Below are positions 1 to 8,635 of a DNA stretch of 64,000 nucleotides, in pieces (the stretch's first letter is position 1; each line of letters opens with the position of its first letter). Source of the stretch: G020351775 sp039588335. Lineage in GTDB: Bacteria; Gemmatimonadota; Gemmatimonadetes; Gemmatimonadales; GWC2-71-9. The notes below the pieces were generated by a model. The model was not told the DNA's origin and searched no databases. It was given only the letters and a program-made list of their open reading frames with translations. A program made the translations under genes and the position numbers. The DNA lies in NCBI GenBank assembly GCA_039588335.1, contig JBDGZZ010000003.1:1-64000 (forward strand), read 5' to 3'.

Positions 1-1263
1 CCCTATACTGGCGGAACTCATCTGCCCGACATAACCATGGTGCACGCCTTGGAATTGGACGGTGATGTGGCGGGTTACACGGTTGTGCGTGCGCACCATT
101 CGGATGTGGGCGGCATGCGTCCCGGCAGTATGCCACCTCACTCCACTGAGATCTTCCAAGACGGCTTGATCATTCCCCCGATCCGCTGGACTGCTGCAGG
201 CAAGATCCAGGAAGACATTGAGCGATTGTTGTTGGCGAACGTGCGTACTCCCGTCATGCGTCGGGGCGATCTCGCTGCACAGTTGGCGGCGTGCGAGCGG
301 GGCGCTCTGCGCTACCGCGAACTGGTGGAACGCAAGGGTGGGGAGTACGTAGAAGGTGCCGTGCGCGACCTGCTGGATTACGCCGAGCGCCGCACCGTCG
401 CATCCGTGAAAGAACGAGTCAAGGAAGGACGTTACACTGCACAGGACCGGATGGAGAGCGACGGAGTCGAGCAGCGCGATGTCACGATTCACGTAACAGT
501 GGATGTCGCCGATGGAAGGATGACGTTCGACTTCAGCGAGTCAGACCCCGTTGTCCGCGGCAACATCAACTGTCCCCTCTCGGTTACACGTTCGGCAGTG
601 TTATTCGTGTTGCGTTGCATCGTCGATGCGGATATTCCTACCAACGGTGGTGTACATCGCGTTGTCGACGTGATTGCCCCAAAGGGCTTGCTGGTGAACG
701 CCGGTTGGCCGGCTGCGGTTGCGGCGGGCAACGTCGAGACGTCGCAGCGTATCACAGACGTGGTCACGTTGGCTCTTGGCCAGGCCACCGACATGCCGGC
801 CCAGGGCCAAGGCACCATGAACAACGTGGTGATCGGTAGCGAGGGGTGGACGTACTATGAGACGTTGGGCGGTGGGCAAGGAGCCTCGAGCGTTGGTGAT
901 GCACCCTCGGGAGTTCACGTCGGCATGTCGAACACGCGGAACACGCCGATAGAAGTCTTCGAGTTGGAGCATCCAATGAGACTGCGTTCCTGTGCACTCA
1001 GAGATGGCAGTGGTGGTAGTGGCCGTCACCGCGGCGGCGATGGCATCATCCGCGAGTATCAGGCGCTGGAGCCGATGGAGGCGAGTCTGTTGTGCGAGCG
1101 GCGCGTGCACGCACCCGCCGGAGCCGAGGGTGGTGCTGACGGGAAGCCCGGCGTGAATACCGTCAACGGCGAATTGGTTGGTGGTCGTGCGGCAGTGCAT
1201 CTGGAGCCGGGTGACGTGCTGCGGGTCGAGACTCCTGGTGGGGGAGGGTGGGGAAGGGTGTAG
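1..1263 (+). CDS. Hydantoinase B/oxoprolinase family protein (5'-partial)
   Basis: This is the C-terminal part of a hydantoinase B-type subunit (N-methylhydantoinase/acetone carboxylase superfamily). The family performs ATP-dependent hydrolysis of hydantoin- or oxoproline-like rings together with an A subunit. The frame is open from base 1, where it already reads GGTHLPDI, a conserved motif of the family, so the ATG at 37 is internal and the true start lies upstream of the window. Further family signs are the Gly-rich segment ETLGGGQGAS, the HRGGDGI motif and the typical GGGGWG end. About 420 residues are present. The substrate cannot be told from sequence. The A subunit would be expected just upstream. 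Family assignment is secure, specificity is not. Confidence 0.9.
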   Translation, partial: PYTGGTHLPDITMVHALELDGDVAGYTVVRAHHSDVGGMRPGSMPPHSTEIFQDGLIIPPIRWTAAGKIQEDIERLLLANVRTPVMRRGDLAAQLAACERGALRYRELVERKGGEYVEGAVRDLLDYAERRTVASVKERVKEGRYTAQDRMESDGVEQRDVTIHVTVDVADGRMTFDFSESDPVVRGNINCPLSVTRSAVLFVLRCIVDADIPTNGGVHRVVDVIAPKGLLVNAGWPAAVAAGNVETSQRITDVVTLALGQATDMPAQGQGTMNNVVIGSEGWTYYETLGGGQGASSVGDAPSGVHVGMSNTRNTPIEVFELEHPMRLRSCALRDGSGGSGRHRGGDGIIREYQALEPMEASLLCERRVHAPAGAEGGADGKPGVNTVNGELVGGRAAVHLEPGDVLRVETPGGGGWGRV

Positions 1264-1503
1264 GATTTACGAGATCTGCCAAGTCGGCACCCTTCTCCAT
1301 CAAGGACCGGCTCCAGAGTCGATGTGCGCACGCTCCACGCCCTCCAAAACGTGTGGACACGATGATTCCGGAGGCGTTCGAGGGCGCGCACAACTACTCT
1401 GGCCTCATTGTGGTTGCCGGCTTCCTCAGTCGTTTGGCTTGTCGGTGCTTGGGTGAGTGAGGGTGTTCTACGACTGGAGTGCAGAACTGAAGAGCCGCAG
1501 CGT
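1264..1503. other. Intergenic spacer between convergent genes
   Basis: This 240-bp spacer separates the 3' ends of the hydantoinase B gene and the HD-GYP gene. I see no convincing hairpin with a T tract, no RNA gene and no ORF with coding character. The HD-GYP gene ends inside GCGTAGACG, which resembles the 8-bp unit repeated at 31760-31799, but a single copy is weak evidence. Confidence 0.5.
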
Positions 1504-3447
1504 CTACGCTTCTTCCTCCCGCTTGAAGACCTCTCCTCCGACGAAGACCTCAAACAATCCGCCGTCCAACTTCCCATCCTTCACCTCGTAAGACATGATC
1601 TCGAGGGCGCGCTCGGGCTCGAGCCGCTTCTTGTACGGACGGTCTGCAGCGGTCAGAGCGTCATAGATGTCCGCAATCGTCATCATGCGCGTCTGAATGG
1701 GGATTTCGTCGGCTCCCTTGAGCTTCCGCGGGTACCCACTCCCATCGAGCTTTTCGTGATGGCCCCACGCTATGCTTGGTATAGTGCGGAGATCCTTGGT
1801 CCACGGAATCTTCTCTAGAAACCTGTAGGTGTGAGTTACGTGGCTCTCTATTTCCTGCCGCTCTGTCTCGTCTAGGCTACCCTTCGGTATTCTCAAGAAT
1901 CGGACCTCGTCTTCAGAAAGGTACGGCTGCTGTTCGCCTGCGAGATTCTCGAAGTATTTGTCGGCGTACTGCAGCAGTTCTTCCGAACTCTCTTCCGGCA
2001 GTACCGTGGGCTGGTTCGATTCTAGGACCAGATTCATGAAGCGATCTAGTTCCTCGATCTGTCTGGCGTGCTCGACCCCGAGTCGTTCGACATAAGCTTC
2101 GTACCCATCGGGGCCGGTGCTTTCCAGGTACTCCACGCGTTGGCGGTAGAACTCCCGTTCTACAGTGCGTCTGACGAAACCGTAGCGCTGCTTCACCAAC
2201 TCGAGGTCGTGTTCGTAGAGTTTGCGGGCCTTGACCAGTACCTCTTCGCGCACACCCACTTTTCCGAAGTCGTGTAGCAGACCGGCGTACTTGATCTCAC
2301 GCAGATCCTTCCTCGTGAAGCTGAGGTTCCGGAACGGGCCGGACACCGAACGATCAATGACTTTCGCGAGAGCCAAAGTCTTATCCGCAACCCGCCCGGA
2401 ATGTCCAAAGGTCGTGGGATCCCGTTGCTCGATTGCATGCACTGACGCGCGGACGAACCCCTCGAACAGACGCTCGATTTCCTGATACAGGAGGCTGTTC
2501 TCGATCGATACCGCAGCCTGGCCGGCCAGTGCCTTGCTCAGAGACTCCACGCGGCTGGAGTACGGCACCACCTGTGTTGTGAATTGCTCCGGGGTCTCGA
2601 GGACCGTTTCGAAATCCCGTTTCCTGTTGATCAACTGGAGCACACCGATGACTTCATCATTGTGGTCGGCCATCGGAATGGTGAGCATCGACCGCGTGCG
2701 GTATCCGTATTTTTCGTCTATGGACCTATTGATGGTGTACTCTGCATCGGGCGGGAGAAAATAGGCGTCGTCTATCCTGAGCGGTCTATTAGTGGTAGCC
2801 ACGTACCCGGCGATGCTCTTTCTGTCCAGCGGGATGGTGAATTCAACCAGGGGAATATCCGGCCGCGAGTAATTCTGTGACAGTTTGAACCGGAGATGGC
2901 GCCTGCCGGCGTCGGTTTTCTCTACGAGATAGAGACTGGCAGCATCGGAGGACGTGAGTTCCCGTGCCTGGGACAAGATCAGGTCCTGCAACTCCGTGTA
3001 GTCGTGCTCGGTGCTGAGCGCCATGCCGATCTTGGTGAGCTCTCCGATCTCCTTTGTGCGGGACGCGGCCTCGTTTCGGGCCCGCACTGAGTCTGCCCGC
3101 GCGGCCGCTTCACGGTACGCTGCCCGTATTGCGAGCAAGAGTTGCTTCGTTCCGTAAGGCGTGCTAACGAATGCGGAGAGCAGGTCACCGTCGAGCTCTG
3201 GCGGTACATCTTCCTCACGGTCTCCTCCAATTGCCACTACCGCACCGCCTGAGTCGACGAAGTCACGCAATTGCCTATCGCTGAAATGGTCCCGACTCCC
3301 GGGAGCGAGCACGAACACAGTCGGACCGTTGCGTGCCGCCAGGTCGGAGTCGGGGAAGACCGGAGTTGCCAGGATCCCTTCGCCCGCCAGTGCATCAGCT
3401 ATGGTTTCCATTCCGAAGTCGGTTGTATGGAGTAGCGTGTAGTTCAT
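1504..3447 (-). CDS. GAF and HD-GYP domain protein, putative cyclic-di-GMP phosphodiesterase
   Basis: The protein has 647 residues. Residues 1-115 look like a degenerate receiver-type alpha/beta domain with no clear phosphoacceptor. Residues 135-320 form a GAF domain. Residues 335-640 carry the HD-GYP module: GHSGR (His349), LHDFGK (His392-Asp393), HHE at 563-565 and DGSGYP at 568-573. All metal ligands that I can check are present, so c-di-GMP hydrolysis in the cytoplasm is likely. About 115 residues (roughly 408-525), rich in charged helix, are inserted between the HD dyad and the HH motif, so the catalytic core is longer than in standard HD-GYP domains. It follows the CsgG-like gene on the same strand after a 183-bp spacer holding two strong hairpins. 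Confidence 0.88.
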   Translation of the reverse strand: MNYTLLHTTDFGMETIADALAGEGILATPVFPDSDLAARNGPTVFVLAPGSRDHFSDRQLRDFVDSGGAVVAIGGDREEDVPPELDGDLLSAFVSTPYGTKQLLLAIRAAYREAAARADSVRARNEAASRTKEIGELTKIGMALSTEHDYTELQDLILSQARELTSSDAASLYLVEKTDAGRRHLRFKLSQNYSRPDIPLVEFTIPLDRKSIAGYVATTNRPLRIDDAYFLPPDAEYTINRSIDEKYGYRTRSMLTIPMADHNDEVIGVLQLINRKRDFETVLETPEQFTTQVVPYSSRVESLSKALAGQAAVSIENSLLYQEIERLFEGFVRASVHAIEQRDPTTFGHSGRVADKTLALAKVIDRSVSGPFRNLSFTRKDLREIKYAGLLHDFGKVGVREEVLVKARKLYEHDLELVKQRYGFVRRTVEREFYRQRVEYLESTGPDGYEAYVERLGVEHARQIEELDRFMNLVLESNQPTVLPEESSEELLQYADKYFENLAGEQQPYLSEDEVRFLRIPKGSLDETERQEIESHVTHTYRFLEKIPWTKDLRTIPSIAWGHHEKLDGSGYPRKLKGADEIPIQTRMMTIADIYDALTAADRPYKKRLEPERALEIMSYEVKDGKLDGGLFEVFVGGEVFKREEEA

Positions 3448-3553
3448 CTCTCCTGGTTTCCCGAGTCAGCAGGGTGCCCATCTGCCAGGTAACCCTGGCC
3501 AGAAGGTATCTGCCATCGGAGCGAAACGCGAGTACAGTCCCGCGCAACAACGA

Positions 3554-3582
3554 GCGCCACCGCCCAGTGTGGGCGATGGCGC
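3554..3582 (-). terminator. Hairpin, 13-bp arms with one mismatch
   Basis: Arms 3554-3566 and 3570-3582 pair with one C:A mismatch around a GTG loop. It lies between the CsgG-like gene and the HD-GYP gene. No T tract follows on the minus strand, so it may stabilise an mRNA 3' end or attenuate rather than terminate intrinsically. Confidence 0.5.
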
Positions 3583-3602
3583 TGACTCCGTACGCCTCTG
3601 AA

Positions 3603-3626
3603 CGCTGGCGCGGTCACGCGCCAGCG
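3603..3626 (-). terminator. Perfect 10-bp hairpin after the CsgG-like gene
   Basis: CGCTGGCGCG (3603-3612) and its reverse complement (3617-3626) flank a 4-nt loop. The hairpin begins 4 nt after the stop codon of the CsgG-like gene. There is no U-rich tail, so its role as terminator is inferred from position only. Confidence 0.5.
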
Positions 3627-3630
3627 GACA

Positions 3631-4323
3631 CTAACCTCCAACCTGTCTCAGAGCTTCGTGTGCTGGAGTGTAGTCCGGAAAATCCTTGGTCACCTGGCTG
3701 AACAGCTCTATGGCGCGATCGTTGTCTCCGCGTTCAGCATAGAACAGACCCTTGGTGTAGAGGCGAACTGCCTCTTCGGAGAGCTTGATGTCCTTGCGTT
3801 CGTTTAGGATGTTTTTCGAGAGCGGCTCCAGATCGACTCCACGCGTGACCTTGTCCGCGAGTTCCACCACCATGTCGAACATGCCTTCGCGGTCGCCTCG
3901 CACGCCTTGGGCGTTGATGATCTCGCTGGTTTCAACTTCGACGATGCGTGCGTCGAAGCGGAAATCTGAATACCAGTCGATGAAGCCACCGAGTATCACG
4001 TATTTTGCGCCCACGATCCGCCCGACCTGCGCTGCAGTGGCGGCATCGACACGACCGCTGACGCCGAGGTCCTGCTCGGCGATGAGGTCGTTGAGACGAC
4101 TCCGGTCGACGAGGCGAAGATCGGTGTTGACCGCGAGTTCAGTGATCAGCATCTGCTGCAACCCGGCTTCGAATGCGTCGTAATCTTCGCTTTCGAGGCC
4201 GTACGACCCCCCGTTTTCGAACACCCAAACCGCGATGCCAGGTCGTGTATCCTGAGCTACAACGATCGACGGTACTGTCACAGCCGCCACGAGGCCAAAC
4301 GCAATCAATGAACGCCACCGCAT
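3631..4323 (-). CDS. CsgG/LpoB-like periplasmic protein with C-terminal TPR
   Basis: A signal peptide starts at MRWRSLIAFGLV and ends at VVAQ, so the protein is exported. The middle resembles the CsgG/LpoB fold: paired strands with IAVWVFEN, a helix ending in LITELA, then LRLVDRSRLNDLIAEQ and AKYVILGGF. The last ~40 residues (AVRLYTKGLFYAERGD onward) read as one or two TPR units. I start it at the ATG at 4323 because GGAGGA lies just upstream; the ATG at 4338 would translate that ribosome-binding site. It follows the MBL gene by 4 nt and is probably co-transcribed with it. There is no lipobox cysteine, so unlike true CsgG it is not an obvious lipoprotein. The precise function is unknown. Confidence 0.75.
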   Translation of the reverse strand: MRWRSLIAFGLVAAVTVPSIVVAQDTRPGIAVWVFENGGSYGLESEDYDAFEAGLQQMLITELAVNTDLRLVDRSRLNDLIAEQDLGVSGRVDAATAAQVGRIVGAKYVILGGFIDWYSDFRFDARIVEVETSEIINAQGVRGDREGMFDMVVELADKVTRGVDLEPLSKNILNERKDIKLSEEAVRLYTKGLFYAERGDNDRAIELFSQVTKDFPDYTPAHEALRQVGG

Positions 4324-4327
4324 AGGT

Positions 4328-5206
4328 CTATCCTCCATCTAACGTCAACTCGGTCCCCTCGGCCGCGGCTATTACCTCGAGCGAAGGCTGCAAGCTTTCT
4401 GCCTTCGTCTGTGCCGCCTCCACCAATGCGTCCAAAGCTGAGTCGTCTCGCTCGGGACCATGGTGGAACATGACCAGCCGTTTCACCCCAGCCTCCACTG
4501 CCAGTTCCAAGGCCTCCTCAAATGAGGAATGTCCCCAGCCTTGGAATCGTCCAATCTCGTCCGCCGTGAACATGGCGTCGTGCACCAACACGTCTACACC
4601 CTGCAAGAACCGTACGAATTCCTGCCTCCACCCAGGTTCCACCGGGTAATCGACGCCAGCTCCCAATTCGTTGTCGGTGGCGTATACCAGGCTGTCTCCT
4701 CCGCCAAGGGGAGTGAGCCGATACGCCAGCGTATTGCCTGGGTGCCGCAAACGCATCGAACTCGCCGCAAACCCACCTACCTCCAGGTCCTCGCCCGCCA
4801 CGTGCTCCACCGTTAGCCGGGCCGCGAGCCCGTCCAATGGAATGGGAAACACCATTGGCTCCATCTGGGCCCGCAGGATCGTTTCCAGGTCCACGTCACC
4901 TTGCTGCGGTCCCCAGATTCGAACTGCATTGCCACCGTCGAACAGCGGTCCGAAGAACGGGAGACCCTGGATATGGTCCCAGTGGGTGTGGCTCAGCAGC
5001 AGATCCACATCCCCGACCCCGCGCTTCATCAACTCGGTGCCCAGCAGGCGGATCCCGGTACCGGCATCCAGAACCACCACTCGGTCACCGGACCCGCCTA
5101 CCCGCTCGACCAAAACGCACGGCGTGTTCCCGCCATAACGGGCGGTGAGACTCCCGGGCGTCGGGATCGACCCCCTAGTTCCCCAGAAGACTATTCGGTA
5201 CGCCAT
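4328..5206 (-). CDS. MBL-fold metallohydrolase
   Basis: The protein belongs to the metallo-beta-lactamase superfamily. The metal motif HTHWDHIQG is intact, further ligands are HPGN and an Asp in VYATDNE, and the C terminus has FHHGPERDD. The start of the domain, FWGTRGSIPTPG, is typical of the subgroup related to phosphodiesterase-like or RNase Z-like hydrolases that often accompany sensory genes. The frame is open up to 5263, but MAYRIVFWGTRG (ATG at 5206) matches the family start. It sits 89 bp after the Crp/Fnr gene and 4 nt before the CsgG-like gene. The substrate is unknown. Confidence 0.83.
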   Translation of the reverse strand: MAYRIVFWGTRGSIPTPGSLTARYGGNTPCVLVERVGGSGDRVVVLDAGTGIRLLGTELMKRGVGDVDLLLSHTHWDHIQGLPFFGPLFDGGNAVRIWGPQQGDVDLETILRAQMEPMVFPIPLDGLAARLTVEHVAGEDLEVGGFAASSMRLRHPGNTLAYRLTPLGGGDSLVYATDNELGAGVDYPVEPGWRQEFVRFLQGVDVLVHDAMFTADEIGRFQGWGHSSFEEALELAVEAGVKRLVMFHHGPERDDSALDALVEAAQTKAESLQPSLEVIAAAEGTELTLDGG

Positions 5207-5295
5207 TCGCTCGTCGCAGTCACCATCCTCGACAACATACGACCCACCCGGAATCCGAGACAAGGAACACAGTCACCGCGGCCGGGTGACATGGC

Positions 5296-5967
5296 TCACT
5301 GCAGCCCAGCGGCGGCCTCGAGCGCTGCACGATCGCGAATCTCGATGCTCTTTCGCGTCACGTGGATCAAACCCTGATCGGCGAGATTGCCGATGGTGCG
5401 AGACACAGTTTCCCGGCTCGAGCCTACCATCTGTGCTATCGTATGATGGGTGATCTTTCTGCTGATTGCAGATCCGTCACCCTGGTCGGCGAGTTCGATC
5501 AAAAGCCGTGCAATCCGGCCGGGGACATCGAGCAGAACGAGGCCGCCGATCTTGTCGTCGGCACTGCGCAGCCGGCGGGAGAGAGATTGCATCAGACCCA
5601 GTGCTATGCGGGGCGCGTCGGTGAGGCAGCGGTGGAAGTCGTCCCGGTACAGGACGATCAGAGTCGAATCCTCCATGGCGATGACATTGGCGGAACGGGG
5701 TAGGTCGTCGATCAGAGACATCTCCCCGAAAAAATCTCCATCGCCCAGTACCGAGAGGATCACCTCACGACCATCCTCGCCCGTGAGCACTACTTTCACT
5801 TGACCGCTATCGACCACGTAAAGCGAATCACCCGGATCGTTTTCGAAGACGATGATGCTGTTCTTGGGATAGGTCTTCCGGCGGGTGACTTCGCTGATCC
5901 GGCCGATTTCTGCCTCATCCAAGTGGGCGAAGAGCGGAACCTTGAGGAGGGTGTCGTGAATCGACAT
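5296..5967 (-). CDS. Crp/Fnr family transcriptional regulator
   Basis: Residues ~12-130 form a cyclic-nucleotide-binding-like beta roll with FFGEMSLIDDLPRSANV at the phosphate-cassette position. Residues ~170-205 form a winged helix-turn-helix with the recognition helix SSRETVSRTIGNL. There is no Cys cluster at the N terminus, so it is not an Fe-S FNR. The cassette resembles the cAMP-binding one in shape, but the ligand is not certain. The start is ATG at 5967 (MSIHDTLL); a TTG two codons upstream is possible. It is divergent from rpmE across a ~155-bp intergenic region. It may regulate the envelope/signalling genes that follow it. Confidence 0.88.
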   Translation of the reverse strand: MSIHDTLLKVPLFAHLDEAEIGRISEVTRRKTYPKNSIIVFENDPGDSLYVVDSGQVKVVLTGEDGREVILSVLGDGDFFGEMSLIDDLPRSANVIAMEDSTLIVLYRDDFHRCLTDAPRIALGLMQSLSRRLRSADDKIGGLVLLDVPGRIARLLIELADQGDGSAISRKITHHTIAQMVGSSRETVSRTIGNLADQGLIHVTRKSIEIRDRAALEAAAGLQ

Positions 5968-6051
5968 GAGCAATGTTTCTCGGAAGATCGGAGGTTCCGG
6001 CTACATTAGCGAGGCACCGGTCGTGTGTCAATTGAAGGAATGGCCCTGAGC

Positions 6052-6081
6052 TTGCCTGTAAGTCGGGGCCCCGTTTATATT
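6052..6081 (+). promoter_or_regulatory. Candidate sigma-70 promoter for rpmE operon
   Basis: TTGCCT (6052-6057) and TATATT (6076-6081) are 18 bp apart, in the divergent intergenic region about 43 bp upstream of the rpmE start. It would drive the rpmE-prfA-prmC run. Based on consensus resemblance only. Confidence 0.4.
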
Positions 6082-6123
6082 TCGCGGCTCTCAAGGCGTG
6101 GACTTTGAACCGGAGAACGAACG

Positions 6124-6342
6124 GTGAAAGCGGGCATACATCCAGACTATCAGCGCGCTATCGTACAGTGTGCGTGTGGCAACAAGTTCGAGACCCGCTC
6201 CACACTACCGGAGATCCACGTGGAGATCTGCTCTCACTGCCATCCCTTCTTCACCGGCAAGCAGAAGTTGGTCGACACGGCCGGACGAGTGGAACGGTTC
6301 CGTCAGCGCTACTCCAAGCAGACCCAGACAACAGGGCAATAG
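6124..6342 (+). CDS. rpmE: 50S ribosomal protein L31
   Basis: This is a 72-residue L31. It begins MKAGIHPDY and carries the zinc-type cysteines CACGN and CSHCH, so it is the zinc-binding (C+) form rather than the zinc-free paralogue. The start is GTG at 6124. The family's PFFTGKQKLVDTAGRVERF core is intact. L31 bridges the two ribosomal subunits at the central protuberance. The gene is followed after 3 nt by prfA. Confidence 0.97.
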   Translation: MKAGIHPDYQRAIVQCACGNKFETRSTLPEIHVEICSHCHPFFTGKQKLVDTAGRVERFRQRYSKQTQTTGQ

Positions 6343-6345
6343 CTA

Positions 6346-7404
6346 GTGCAGGCGCGGCTCCAGGCCGCGCTTGACCGCGCGGCTGAAATCGAGCGGGAGC
6401 TGGCCGATCCGGCTACCGCAAAGGACCCCGTGAGACTCAAGGCCCTAGGCCGCGAGCACGCACGGCTGGACCGTATCAAGCGAACCGCTACCCAGTTCGA
6501 GAAACTCACGGACGAAGTCGACCAGGCTCGCGAGCTGTCGCGCGACTCCGACCAGGCCATGGTAGATCTCGCGCGGGCGGACCTGGACGACCTGGAACCC
6601 AGGCTCTCCCAGGTCCAGAGTGAGTTGCAGGAGCTGCTGGTTCCGCCGGACCCGCTGGACGACCGGGACGCCATCGTGGAGATCAGGGCCGGCACCGGTG
6701 GCGATGAGGCGGCTCTCTTTGCGGCCGATCTGTACCGCATGTACACGCGCTACGCTGAGCGCTGTAGCTGGACCGTGGAGCCGATGTCGCTGTCAGAGGG
6801 CAACGTGGGCGGGATCAAGGAAGTCGCGTTTGCCGTCCGCGGCGATAGATCGTACGGACGGCTGCGCCACGAATCCGGAGTGCACCGGGTCCAGAGGGTT
6901 CCGGCAACTGAGGCCCAGGGTCGGATCCACACCTCCGCAGCGACCGTCGCCGTGCTGCCTGAGGCCGAGGACGTCGACGTGCAGATCGACGAGAAGGACC
7001 TCAAGGTGGACGTGTTCCGGTCGTCGGGGCCCGGCGGGCAAAGCGTCAACACCACTGACAGCGCCGTGCGCATCACCCACTTGCCGACGCGGTTGGTGGT
7101 CCAGTGCCAGGACCAGAAATCCCAACTACAGAACAAGGTCAAGGCCATGGAAGTGCTACGGGCCAGGTTGCTCGATAGGATGGTTGCGGAGCAAGAAGCC
7201 GAGAGAGCCCGGGAGAGGCGCTCCATGGTCGGCACCGGCGACAGATCGGCCAAGATCCGCACCTACAACTTCCCGCAGAATCGGGTGACTGACCACAGAA
7301 TAAACCTCACCTTGCACCGCCTCGAGGAGATCCTGGCCGGAGATATGGACGAGGTGGTGGATCAGCTCAAAGTCGCCTACCTGGGCGAGCGGTCGGACGC
7401 CTGA
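6346..7404 (+). CDS. prfA: Peptide chain release factor 1
   Basis: This class I release factor recognises UAA and UAG and triggers peptidyl-tRNA hydrolysis. The PAT tripeptide at residues 186-188 marks RF1 rather than RF2, and the catalytic GGQ lies at 230-232 in GPGGQSVNTT. Its 352 residues are normal for the family. The start is GTG at 6346, 3 nt after the rpmE stop. It overlaps prmC by one base (TGATG), the usual arrangement, since PrmC methylates the GGQ glutamine of this protein. Confidence 0.97.
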   Translation: MQARLQAALDRAAEIERELADPATAKDPVRLKALGREHARLDRIKRTATQFEKLTDEVDQARELSRDSDQAMVDLARADLDDLEPRLSQVQSELQELLVPPDPLDDRDAIVEIRAGTGGDEAALFAADLYRMYTRYAERCSWTVEPMSLSEGNVGGIKEVAFAVRGDRSYGRLRHESGVHRVQRVPATEAQGRIHTSAATVAVLPEAEDVDVQIDEKDLKVDVFRSSGPGGQSVNTTDSAVRITHLPTRLVVQCQDQKSQLQNKVKAMEVLRARLLDRMVAEQEAERARERRSMVGTGDRSAKIRTYNFPQNRVTDHRINLTLHRLEEILAGDMDEVVDQLKVAYLGERSDA

Positions 7405-8279
7405 TGTCACCCAGGTCGACCATTGGTGACGTGTTGGTGGAGGCTGCTCGGGTCCTCGACCGAGTGCGAGTCGCGGATCCACGCCGTGAAGCGATGGCGA
7501 TCTGGGCCTCTCTGGCTGGGTTAGAACCGGGCCAATTGTGGCTCCAGCGGGGCGAAGATGCGCCGTTGCCGATACTAGCCCGTTTCCGGGCCGCCCTCGA
7601 GCGGAGGGTGCAGGGCGAGCCGCTGGCCTACGTTTTGGGCGTGGTTGGATTCCGCACGCTCGAGGTCACGGTAGACCGCCGCGTCCTGATCCCGCGGCCC
7701 GAGACTGAGGGACTCGTCGATCGAGTGTTGGCCTGGGGAACCGCGCGGAAGGGCCCCAAGTCAGGGTGGGGAACCGCCGCCGACGTAGGTACCGGGAGTG
7801 GGTGCATAGCCCTCAGTCTCGCCGTAGAGGGTAAGTTCGACCGGGTAATAGCCACGGACGATTCAGCGGATGCGCTCGAGGTCGCGGCAGGTAACGTCAG
7901 GTTTGTGGCTCCCGATCCGCCAGTGGAGCTGAGACAGGGGCCGGGGCTCGACCCGTTGCGGGAAGAGTTGCTCGACGTCGTGGTTTCCAATCCTCCTTAT
8001 CTCACCAAGGGCGAGCACGAATTATTGGAGACCGGAGTGAAGGACTTTGAGCCGAAGAAAGCGCTTGTGAGCGATGCTGATGGAATGAGACATACCGAGG
8101 AGCTTCTAGGGCAATCCCGGGCGCTCTTGGCTGAGGGCGGCCTGTTGGCCGTCGAGATAGATTCTACCAGGGCCGAGATGGCGTTGGATCTGGCGAGGAA
8201 GGCCGGCTGGATCGGCGCACGAGTCGAATCGGACTTGTTTGGCCGGCCCCGCTATTTGCTCGCAACCAAGGAGTTTTAA
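7404..8279 (+). CDS. prmC: Release factor glutamine methyltransferase
   Basis: PrmC transfers a methyl group from S-adenosylmethionine to the Gln side chain of the GGQ motif of release factors. The SAM-binding segment ADVGTGSGCIALSLA (from about residue 126) and the catalytic NPPY (196-199) are present, and the N-terminal helical release-factor-binding domain precedes them. The length of 291 residues is typical. The start overlaps the prfA stop, consistent with translational coupling to its substrate. Confidence 0.96.
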   Translation: MSPRSTIGDVLVEAARVLDRVRVADPRREAMAIWASLAGLEPGQLWLQRGEDAPLPILARFRAALERRVQGEPLAYVLGVVGFRTLEVTVDRRVLIPRPETEGLVDRVLAWGTARKGPKSGWGTAADVGTGSGCIALSLAVEGKFDRVIATDDSADALEVAAGNVRFVAPDPPVELRQGPGLDPLREELLDVVVSNPPYLTKGEHELLETGVKDFEPKKALVSDADGMRHTEELLGQSRALLAEGGLLAVEIDSTRAEMALDLARKAGWIGARVESDLFGRPRYLLATKEF

Positions 8280-8633
8280 GTGATCGAAGAAAAGGCGGTC
8301 GAACTGGGTCGGGTTATTGGGCAGACGGACGAATACAAATCCGTGAGGCAGGCGAGGGAGAGTCTGGAGGAGATCACTGAGATCAGAGCCCAGACCCAGA
8401 GGCTCCAAGCCCTGGCCGAGAAAATCGAGGAGCACGCCCGGATGCAGCAGGAGCCCCCTCAAGAGGTAGCCGATGAATATGAGGGGTTGATGTCCAGCAT
8501 TCAGGCCCATCCCAAATACCAGCAGCTCATAGCCGCCCAGGCCAACTTCGACAAGATCATGTTGCGGGTGAATGAGAGCATCCTTGAGGGAATGAAGAAG
8601 GGTGCCGAGAGCTCGATCATCATCCCTGGATAG
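8280..8633 (+). CDS. YlbF/YmcA family protein
   Basis: This is a 117-residue, almost entirely helical, charged protein of the YlbF/YmcA (Com_YlbF) family. In Bacillus, members form a complex that affects RNase Y-dependent mRNA maturation and competence. The signature is the C-terminal segment HPKYQQLIAAQANFDKIM. The start is GTG immediately after the prmC stop, with AAGGAG just upstream inside prmC. No RNase Y gene is in the window, so the partner is unknown here. Confidence 0.8.
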   Translation: MIEEKAVELGRVIGQTDEYKSVRQARESLEEITEIRAQTQRLQALAEKIEEHARMQQEPPQEVADEYEGLMSSIQAHPKYQQLIAAQANFDKIMLRVNESILEGMKKGAESSIIIPG

Positions 8634-8635
8634 TC

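Noticed and set aside
4324..4338. Start of the CsgG-like gene at ATG 4338
   Set aside because: The codons between 4338 and 4324 contain the GGAGGA ribosome-binding site, and the signal peptide begins naturally at the next ATG.
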